From Vermiphilus sp. (GTDB lineage: Bacteria > Ratteibacteria > UBA8468 > B48-G9 > JAFGKM01): a stretch of DNA of 5,041 bases. Position numbers and translations under genes: made by a program. The DNA is taken from contig DYKC01000078.1 in NCBI GenBank assembly GCA_020722825.1, positions 1 through 5,041 on the forward strand, written 5' to 3'. The notes beneath the pieces were generated by a model. It saw only the letters and a list, made by a program, of their open reading frames with translations. It had not been told where the DNA came from and made no database searches. Positions 1-4,645 of the stretch are shown here, in pieces. Each line of letters opens with the position of its first letter. Position 1 is the stretch's first letter.

Positions 1-33
1 TTGCTCTAAAACCGCAACCTGATTTTTCTATTG

Positions 34-51
34 GCGGATAAATGCATCCGC
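34..51. other. Small inverted repeat in the 105-nt region downstream of the last gene
   Basis: Arms GCGGAT (34-39) and ATCCGC (46-51) flank a 6-nt spacer, 55 nt past the last stop codon. There is no U-tract on either strand, so it is a poor intrinsic terminator. It could be a remnant of a dispersed intergenic repeat or the start of something continuing beyond the window. I see no supported gene in bases 1-105; the reading frames there end after 11 to 15 codons. Confidence 0.3.
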
Positions 52-105
52 ATATATCCTCATAGTTTTAAACTTATTAAGATAATATCAATAACTTAAG
101 AGTGC

Positions 106-987
106 TTACCTTAGATTGCTGTTTTCTTTCAGTATAATATCTCCTGTTTCTGCTCCCAGCATATTCGCTACCACACCACATTTTACCGTGAGAAGGAAAA
201 ATATGGGTGATGGTTCATCCGAAAGGGTTTCAAAATTACCCTGACCCTTGCTTATGACCATATCGGCATTCTTAAAAAGAGAAACGAATTTTTCATTACA
301 CTGGTGAAGCAGTGTTCCGGGGATGACTGAACCTGATGAGATAACTTCCGCGGTTCGGTCAAGTCCGACAGACCTTGCATCTTCAATCGTGGCGTCGTTT
401 ATTACTGCTTTTTCTCTCACTGCATATACCACATGTTTGTCTGGATACAGTTCCCGTATCTCTTCAATTAGGAGTTTGTCAAAGACAATTTCCCCTGCAT
501 TGTCTCCGATAAACAGTATGAGTCTTGCTCTTTCAAGGCTTTTTTTGAATGAAGTATACTGAAAATTGGGACCATTTTCTTTATTTACTCTTCTTCTGCT
601 GATTTCCGCAATCTCTTTTTCAGGTTGTAGGGTGTGATTGGCTCCGTAGTCTATGATGTTGCCTACAATAGAAAGGGTTAACCCTGACAGCAGTCTGTCG
701 TCTGAACTATCTATTTCTTTTTTCATCTTTCCGTAGAGACTGAGCACAAGACTGTTGCTTCTTTGTTTAAGTTCTCTGTAAGGGTCGTCTTTTTGAAGAG
801 CATCCTTGATTATATTGTGTACAATCTTGCCCATCTCAGGAGGTGAAGAGGTAAGGTGGAAAGAAGGGATTGCCTCTGCTATGTTGTCCATTATACGCTT
901 CTGGACCTTTTCATCTGTCCCCAGTATTCTTGCAGATGCGAGGCCTTGTTTAAAAAAGCATGGAATACAATCAAGGTAGGTTTTCAT
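106..987 (-). CDS. DUF89/ARMT1-like metal-dependent phosphatase
   Basis: This 293-residue protein is of the stand-alone DUF89 type, related to archaeal AF1104-like proteins. It opens MKTYLDCIPC, giving the N-terminal CxxC (Cys7, Cys10) of the prokaryotic subgroup. The catalytic region shows FIGDNAGEIVFDKLLIEEI (159-177), where Asp162-Asn163 are expected metal ligands, VINDAT (195-200) with Asp198 as a likely further ligand, and ISKGQGNFE (245-253) with Lys247 near the active site. Characterised DUF89 enzymes are Mn/Co/Ni-dependent phosphatases acting on sugar phosphates or damaged phosphometabolites; the substrate here is unknown. The start overlaps the end of the Mrp gene by 17 nt, with GAAAGG about 10 nt upstream of the ATG, so the two are probably translationally coupled. 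As the last gene of the cluster its link to cluster assembly is inferred from position only. Confidence 0.9.
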   Translation of the reverse strand: MKTYLDCIPCFFKQGLASARILGTDEKVQKRIMDNIAEAIPSFHLTSSPPEMGKIVHNIIKDALQKDDPYRELKQRSNSLVLSLYGKMKKEIDSSDDRLLSGLTLSIVGNIIDYGANHTLQPEKEIAEISRRRVNKENGPNFQYTSFKKSLERARLILFIGDNAGEIVFDKLLIEEIRELYPDKHVVYAVREKAVINDATIEDARSVGLDRTAEVISSGSVIPGTLLHQCNEKFVSLFKNADMVISKGQGNFETLSDEPSPIFFLLTVKCGVVANMLGAETGDIILKENSNLR

Positions 988-1804
988 TTTGTATAGCCCT
1001 TTCTATATTTTCAACGATGGACTTAAATTCTTTATGGACAGCACTCTCTTCTGTCTCCGATAAGGAAGCCAGCGGTATTCCTGCATCGCCCAGTTCAACC
1101 ATTTTCGGGTCAAAAGATATACTCCCCAGGAAAGGGACATTCATAGTGCGGGCTGCTTTTTCTGCTCCACCCTTTTTGAAGATGTTTATATTTCTGTGAC
1201 AGTAAGGGCAGATGAAACCGCTCATATTTTCAATAATCCCTGTGACGGGTATATTCAGTTTCTTTGCAAACATAACTGCTTTTGTTGAGTCCAGGATGGC
1301 AACATCCTGAGGTGTGGTCACGATAACCGTACCATCTATCTCCGGTATAAGTTGACAGATGCTGAGAGGTTCGTCACCCGTGCCGGGTGGTGAGTCTATG
1401 ATTAAATAGTCAAGGTCGCCCCATCTGACATCACCCAGAAACTGTCTTATTGCAGCCGTTTTTAAAGGGCCCCTCCATATGACAGGTTCATCTGACTTTT
1501 CAAGTATCAATGCCAGACTGACCACTTTGAGTCCATCAAGCACCTCAAACGGTTCTATCTTTCCTTCGTTATTTCTCAGCGTCTCTCCTTCTATCCCCAA
1601 CATTTTTGCAACGTTTGGTCCATGCAGGTCAATGTCAAGGAGCCCTACTTTTTTACCTGATAGGAACAGGGTATAGGCAAGATTGACGGCAACAGTTGTT
1701 TTCCCCACGCCGCCTTTGCCGCTCATAACCATTATCTTATGTGCTATCAGAGACATCTGCTCCTTTATCCTGTTTTGCTGTTCTTCAACCCCTTTTTTTT
1801 CCAT
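971..1804 (-). CDS. Mrp/NBP35-family (ApbC-like) Fe-S carrier P-loop ATPase, short form
   Basis: This 277-residue protein has the hallmarks of Mrp/ApbC/Nbp35 scaffolds: GKGGVGKT (29-36, with deviant Lys30), LLDIDLHGPNVAKMLG (55-70), IWRGPLKTAAI (109-119), IIDSPPGTGDEPLSI (135-149), TTPQDVAILD (163-172), and NMSGFICPYC (193-202), where Cys199 and Cys202 form the CxxC that bridges a 4Fe-4S cluster between two subunits of the dimer. The family binds and transfers 4Fe-4S clusters to target proteins. It lacks the N-terminal MIP18/DUF59 domain of many bacterial Mrp proteins and instead starts with a short charged helix of about 20 residues, as in archaeal and ORP-linked forms. ATG 1804 follows the previous stop by 10 nt, with AGGG overlapping that TAG. 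The gene symbols mrp or apbC would be defensible but I leave the field open because several family members often coexist in one genome. The C-terminus overlaps the next gene. Confidence 0.93.
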   Translation of the reverse strand: MEKKGVEEQQNRIKEQMSLIAHKIMVMSGKGGVGKTTVAVNLAYTLFLSGKKVGLLDIDLHGPNVAKMLGIEGETLRNNEGKIEPFEVLDGLKVVSLALILEKSDEPVIWRGPLKTAAIRQFLGDVRWGDLDYLIIDSPPGTGDEPLSICQLIPEIDGTVIVTTPQDVAILDSTKAVMFAKKLNIPVTGIIENMSGFICPYCHRNINIFKKGGAEKAARTMNVPFLGSISFDPKMVELGDAGIPLASLSETEESAVHKEFKSIVENIERAIQNENLP

Positions 1805-1814
1805 TATGGTTACC

Positions 1815-2687
1815 CTATAAAATTTTTCCCCAGACTTCTCTTATCTTTTCTGATATTTCATCCTGTGCAAACTCAGGATAGGGGATACCCTGGACTATGG
1901 ATTCGGGCACAGCCGCTGAAAACGGTATGAGCCCAGCGATTTCAATGTTTCTGTCTGTACAAATCCCTTGAATATTTTTTGTGTTTTCTGCATTTAGGTC
2001 ATATTTGTTAATAACAACCTTTGTTTCAATCTGGAAAAACTCCGCTACCTCCATTACCCTTTGCATATCACTTATCCCGGACAGAGTGGGTTCTGTTACA
2101 ATAATGGCAAGGTCCACTCCTGAAAGGGATGAAATAACAGGACAGCCTATCCCTGGAGGACCGTCTATGATTATATAATCTGCTTTTTTTTCCTTCCCAA
2201 TCCTGTAGGCCTCTTCTTTGATTTTTTTTACGAGTTTTCCTGAGTTTTCTGCCGCGATTCCCAGTTTTGCAAAGACAAATGGACCGTACCTGGTATCTGA
2301 GATAAACCACTTTCCGTTTTCTTTTTCCTTAAGTGTTATTGCAGAAACAGGACATCCGTAACTGCATGCTCCGCATCCCTCGCAGGAAAACGAGTCTATG
2401 AAAACCTTTTCATTGCCATTTCTTTTTATAACCCTGACTGCTTCAAACCTGCATATGTTAACACATCTCTTGCACTGTATGCACTTTTCCTGGATTATTT
2501 CGGCTTCATAACCACCCATAAATACCTCTGTCTTTTTTATCTCGGGATGTAAAAGAAGGTAGAGGTTGGCGGCGTCAACGTCACAGTCAACCAGAACCTT
2601 TTTTCCATCCGGGAGGCAGGCCAGGGAAGCAGTTAAAAAAGTTTTCCCTGTACCTCCTTTCCCGCTTATAACAAGTATTTTTTTCAT
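1815..2687 (-). CDS. MinD/Mrp-type P-loop ATPase with inserted 2x[4Fe-4S] ferredoxin domain, second paralogue
   Basis: This 290-residue protein has the same architecture as its upstream neighbour: GKGGTGKT (9-16, Lys10 and Lys15), LVDCDVDAANLYLLL (32-46), and IIIDGPPGIGCPV (172-184). The ferredoxin insert carries Cys69, Cys72, Cys75, Cys79 and Cys102, Cys105, Cys108, Cys112 (followed by Pro), predicted to hold two 4Fe-4S clusters. VTEPTLSGISDM (197-208) and VVINKYDLN (224-232) match the family. The 2-nt gap from the previous gene implies coupled translation and roughly equal amounts of both ATPases, consistent with a heteromeric complex (inference). The Shine-Dalgarno site is weak (GGGGA well upstream), so the start may depend on ribosomes from the preceding gene. 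It is cytoplasmic, with no signal or membrane segment. Several A8 runs occur in the coding strand, in keeping with Lys-rich stretches. Confidence 0.93.
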   Translation of the reverse strand: MKKILVISGKGGTGKTFLTASLACLPDGKKVLVDCDVDAANLYLLLHPEIKKTEVFMGGYEAEIIQEKCIQCKRCVNICRFEAVRVIKRNGNEKVFIDSFSCEGCGACSYGCPVSAITLKEKENGKWFISDTRYGPFVFAKLGIAAENSGKLVKKIKEEAYRIGKEKKADYIIIDGPPGIGCPVISSLSGVDLAIIVTEPTLSGISDMQRVMEVAEFFQIETKVVINKYDLNAENTKNIQGICTDRNIEIAGLIPFSAAVPESIVQGIPYPEFAQDEISEKIREVWGKIL

Positions 2688-2689
2688 TT

Positions 2690-3559
2690 TTAAGTCTTTT
2701 CCCCGACTATTCTGCAGATATGGTCAAAAAGTTTTTTGAATTCTTCCCTGTATTCAGGATAGGCACTGACAAGAGGTATCCCTCTGGAATATGAAACTGC
2801 TATATCTCTTTTGAATGGAATGCGTAACAATATGGGTATCTTTTCCTTCCCGCAGTATTCGTCTATCCTGTTGTCTCCGATATCTGAACGGTTTATTATG
2901 ACCCCTGCGGGAACTTCTATCTTTCTGCTCATTTCAACTGCCAGCATGAGGTCATTCAAACCAAATGGGGTTGGCTCTGTAACCAGTATACAGAAATCTG
3001 CATCCTTGACAGATTGCACAACAGGATCACTGGTGCCTGGGGACGAATCAATTATATTTATCTCATCCGGCTTTATCTGTTTTTTTACCGCTTTTACAAT
3101 GGGAACAGGGTTTGCCTCAGAGGGCCTCAGACGTCCCTGTACAAAAGAAAAGATGCCGTCAGCCGTACCTTTCTCTATTGTTCCCTTTTCCACAGGCTCT
3201 TCGTATATGGCTTTTTCAGGACAGACTAAACTGCATGCCCCGCAGCTATGGCAAAGTTCGTAAAAAAAAAGAACTTTGCCTTTCACTTTTTTCTTTACAG
3301 GTTTTATAACAGCTATTGCATTGTAAAGACAGGAAGAGGCACACAGTCCGCAAAAGGTGCACCTGTCAATTTTAACCTTTGGTTTTGAGAGGTATACTGT
3401 TTCATGTTCTTTTATTTCGGGCTTTAAAAAGATGTAGCCGTTTGGTTCCTCCACATCGCAGTCAAGAAATTGTACCCTCTCCCCGAGTGATAAAGCCAGT
3501 GATGTGGCAATAAGGGTCTTCCCTGTTCCCCCTTTGCCGCTTGCTACCGTGATTGTCAT
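2690..3559 (-). CDS. MinD/Mrp-type P-loop ATPase with inserted 2x[4Fe-4S] ferredoxin domain, first paralogue
   Basis: This 289-residue protein is a deviant Walker A ATPase: GKGGTGKT (8-15, with the signature Lys9 and the catalytic-site Lys14), FLDCDVEEPN (31-40) and IIDSSPGTSDP (169-179) as the switch II/Walker B region. Between the first two and the third is a bacterial-ferredoxin insert with two cluster motifs: Cys67, Cys70, Cys73, Cys77 and Cys103, Cys106, Cys109, Cys113 (followed by Pro). VTEPTPFGLNDL (193-204) and the IINRSDIG strand (221-228) fit the family. Proteins of this kind are paired in anaerobe ORP operons and are thought to couple ATP hydrolysis to cluster assembly or transfer in the cytoplasm. 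The start ATG has AGAGGA upstream, inside the previous gene. Compared with the next gene it lacks the Pro-Gly-Ile form of the switch motif, so the two are likely distinct subunits rather than recent duplicates. Confidence 0.93.
   Translation of the reverse strand: MTITVASGKGGTGKTLIATSLALSLGERVQFLDCDVEEPNGYIFLKPEIKEHETVYLSKPKVKIDRCTFCGLCASSCLYNAIAVIKPVKKKVKGKVLFFYELCHSCGACSLVCPEKAIYEEPVEKGTIEKGTADGIFSFVQGRLRPSEANPVPIVKAVKKQIKPDEINIIDSSPGTSDPVVQSVKDADFCILVTEPTPFGLNDLMLAVEMSRKIEVPAGVIINRSDIGDNRIDEYCGKEKIPILLRIPFKRDIAVSYSRGIPLVSAYPEYREEFKKLFDHICRIVGEKT
3250..3280 (-). other. Perfect 10-bp hairpin with a T9 loop inside the ferredoxin module
   Basis: Arms GGCAAAGTTC and GAACTTTGCC pair perfectly around an 11-nt loop that contains nine consecutive T on the coding strand. 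The element covers residues GKVLFFYELC, ending at cluster ligand Cys103. Slippage by one base either way would bring a stop codon within about 6 to 12 codons. The structure is certain at DNA level; any function is unproven. Confidence 0.7.
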
Positions 3560-3563
3560 TTTA

Positions 3564-3791
3564 TTATCCTCTTACCATTCTCGTACCGCATTTGGGACAG
3601 TTCATCTGGAAACACGGACTTCCTAACTGATGGGGAACTTTCGTTTTACATGAAGGGCAGATGCAGTATCCTCCAGGGCCTGCTGCGTTGCCGCCCATTC
3701 TTCCGCCTCGGCCCATTCCTCTGCCCATGCCTCTTCCCCGTCCTGTTCCGGGTCCCTGTCCAATGGGTCCTGTTCCGTCTCCGCGTGGCAT
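3564..3791 (-). CDS. 75-residue Gly/Arg-rich protein with C-terminal zinc-ribbon-like motif
   Basis: The N-terminus MPRGDGTGPIGQGPGTGRGRG matches the DUF5320 opening. A Met-Gly-Arg run follows (to about residue 34), then a compact tail with CPSC (Cys45, Cys48) and CPKC (Cys65, Cys68), plus Cys43, His54 and Cys60. Paired CxxC motifs about 16 residues apart suggest a zinc ribbon or a rubredoxin-like metal site. I chose ATG 3791 rather than the in-frame GTG at 3815. The ATG gives the conserved MPRGDGTGP start, has AGGA upstream, and lies just after the previous stop; the GTG start would add eight unconserved residues and overlap the upstream gene by 23 nt. The next ATPase starts 4 nt downstream. 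Similar small proteins occur in anaerobes next to NifX-like genes, with no known activity. An adaptor or metal-binding partner role is inferred. Confidence 0.82.
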   Translation of the reverse strand: MPRGDGTGPIGQGPGTGRGRGMGRGMGRGGRMGGNAAGPGGYCICPSCKTKVPHQLGSPCFQMNCPKCGTRMVRG

Positions 3792-3806
3792 ATCACTCAC
3801 TTCCTT
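3792..3806 (-). promoter_or_regulatory. Ribosome binding site that decides the start of the 75-residue protein
   Basis: The minus strand reads AAGGAAGTGAGTGAT just before ATG 3791. AGGA is about 10 nt upstream and lies inside the end of the preceding gene. No comparable site precedes the alternative GTG at 3815. The rather long spacing leaves some doubt. Confidence 0.55.
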
Positions 3807-4179
3807 TGTGGTCACACTCTGTTTTTTCTATACCGTAATTCTTACCTGACCCCGGTTTACATAAACTTTCTCCAGGTTGCAGTTCGCCTTTCACCAATCT
3901 GTCTATTACCTCACTGATTTTTCCGCTGACGCCCACGACTACATCTATTCCCAGTTCTTTGAACAGAGTGACCGCGCGCTGTCCCATCCCTCCGCATATA
4001 ATACAATCTGCACCTTTTTGATGTAAAAATTCCGGCAGATATCCGGGGTGATGACCTGGGTTGTCAAAAACTTCTTTTTTCACAATACTTTTGTTTTCAA
4101 TCTCAACGATTGTAAAAGAGGGACACCTGCCAAAATGTGGAGAAACAAAATCTCCCTCTGTAGAAATGGCAAAACGCAT
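3793..4179 (-). CDS. NifX/NifB-type (PF02579-like) small cofactor-binding protein, second copy with CxxC
   Basis: This 128-residue protein has the same fold as its upstream neighbour but is clearly diverged. It shows MRFAISTEGDFVSPHFGRCPSF across residues 1-22, NPGHHPGYLPEFL (40-52), a CIIC pair (Cys59 and Cys62) in ADCIICGGMGQRAV, and a helix ending VKGELQPG (96-103). The His-His at 43-44, His15 and the CxxC pair offer more potential metal ligands than the first copy has, and the C-terminal tail adds Cys107, Cys122 and His124. This points to a different cluster or partner (inference). GGAGG lies a few bases before ATG 4179, giving a strong start. The TGA stop is 1 nt from the ATG of the next gene, which implies translational coupling. 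PF02579 family assignment is firm; the bound cofactor is unknown. Confidence 0.88.
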   Translation of the reverse strand: MRFAISTEGDFVSPHFGRCPSFTIVEIENKSIVKKEVFDNPGHHPGYLPEFLHQKGADCIICGGMGQRAVTLFKELGIDVVVGVSGKISEVIDRLVKGELQPGESLCKPGSGKNYGIEKTECDHKGSE

Positions 4180-4191
4180 ATTTCCCTCCGT

Positions 4192-4575
4192 TTATTTTCC
4201 TCTTTTGTCCATACCAAAGTGAGGAGTTACTGTGGGACTGGTGGATGAATCCACTTTGAGTTTACCTTTTTTGAATCTCTCCACAGCGTCCTTAACCTTA
4301 CCGGTGACGCCTGTTATTGCTTTAATCCCTGCCTGCTGCAGAATGTTGGCTGCATTGGGTCCGAGATTACCTGTAAGGACTACCTCAACATTTTTCTCTG
4401 CCATTAAGGTGCTGTTTTGTATTCCTACTCCTCCCATCCCGGCAGCATTGGCATTGGGCAACGCTTCAAAATCATCCGTCTTTGTGTCATAGATAATAAA
4501 CCACTTACACCTGCCAAATCTTGAGTCCACGTTACTCTCCAGAGTATTTCCTTCGGCAGTTAAGCAAATCTTCAT
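4192..4575 (-). CDS. NifX/NifB-type (PF02579-like) small cofactor-binding protein, ORP-like, first copy
   Basis: This 127-residue protein has the dinitrogenase iron-molybdenum cofactor-binding fold, in the size range of stand-alone ORP, MTH1175 and TM1290 type proteins. Visible family marks are an N-terminal MKICLTAEGN strand, SRFGRCKWFIIYD (18-30), AAGMGGVGIQ (44-53), VVLTGNLGPNAANILQQAGI (65-84), and a terminal helix ending FKKGKL (101-106). It has two cysteines (Cys4, Cys23). Homologues bind Fe-Mo cofactor precursors (NifX) or a Mo/Cu-sulfide cluster (ORP of Desulfovibrio) non-covalently; which cluster is bound here cannot be read from the sequence. The ATG at 4575 has a strong AGGGGG ribosome site 5-6 nt upstream. 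It lies 12 nt before a paralogue. No nif structural genes are present, so an Fe-S or heterometal carrier role next to the ferredoxin-ATPases is more likely than nitrogen fixation. Confidence 0.88.
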   Translation of the reverse strand: MKICLTAEGNTLESNVDSRFGRCKWFIIYDTKTDDFEALPNANAAGMGGVGIQNSTLMAEKNVEVVLTGNLGPNAANILQQAGIKAITGVTGKVKDAVERFKKGKLKVDSSTSPTVTPHFGMDKRGK

Positions 4576-4609
4576 AAATACCCCCTGTTTTATAAAGCAC
4601 GAATTCTAC

Positions 4610-4637
4610 CTACAGGGCGGTTTCAACCGCCCTGTAG
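4610..4637 (-). other. Perfect intercistronic hairpin between the DUF5320 and first NifX-like genes
   Basis: The arms CTACAGGGCGGT and ACCGCCCTGTAG pair perfectly (12 bp). In the minus-strand RNA they flank a UGAA tetraloop. The hairpin lies 8 nt after the DUF5320 stop codon and about 34 nt before the next ATG. No U-tract follows on either strand, so it is not a canonical intrinsic terminator. It could act as an mRNA processing or stability element, or as a partial terminator that lets the first gene be expressed more than those downstream. The structure is seen directly; the role is inferred. Confidence 0.8.
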
Positions 4638-4645
4638 ATAAACAA

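Noticed and set aside
1..105. Short minus-strand frames with an AGGA-like site (11 to 15 codons)
   Set aside because: They are too short, have no recognisable product, and overlap the inverted repeat.
1793..1800. A8 run just after the Mrp start codon as a programmed slippage site
   Set aside because: Similar A8 runs occur at 2184-2191 and 2222-2229 in Lys-rich coding sequence, so this one fits background composition and has no flanking structure.
2811..3263. A 150-codon plus-strand open frame
   Set aside because: It lies wholly antisense to the first ferredoxin-ATPase, whose P-loop, eight cluster cysteines and operon spacing are convincing; the plus-strand product has no recognisable domain.
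3564..3815. Longer form of the 75-residue protein starting at GTG 3815
   Set aside because: It adds eight residues ahead of the conserved MPRGDGTGP start, uses a weaker codon, lacks a good ribosome site and overlaps the previous gene by 23 nt.
3793..4575. Nitrogen fixation genes
   Set aside because: The NifX-like fold is widespread in stand-alone carrier proteins; no nifH, D, K, E, N or full nifB is present.
4576..4645. Internal sigma-70 promoter in the widest gap
   Set aside because: A TTGAAA-like box at 4621-4626 and a TATAAA-like box are present, but the spacing between them is about 24 nt and the first box lies inside the hairpin loop.
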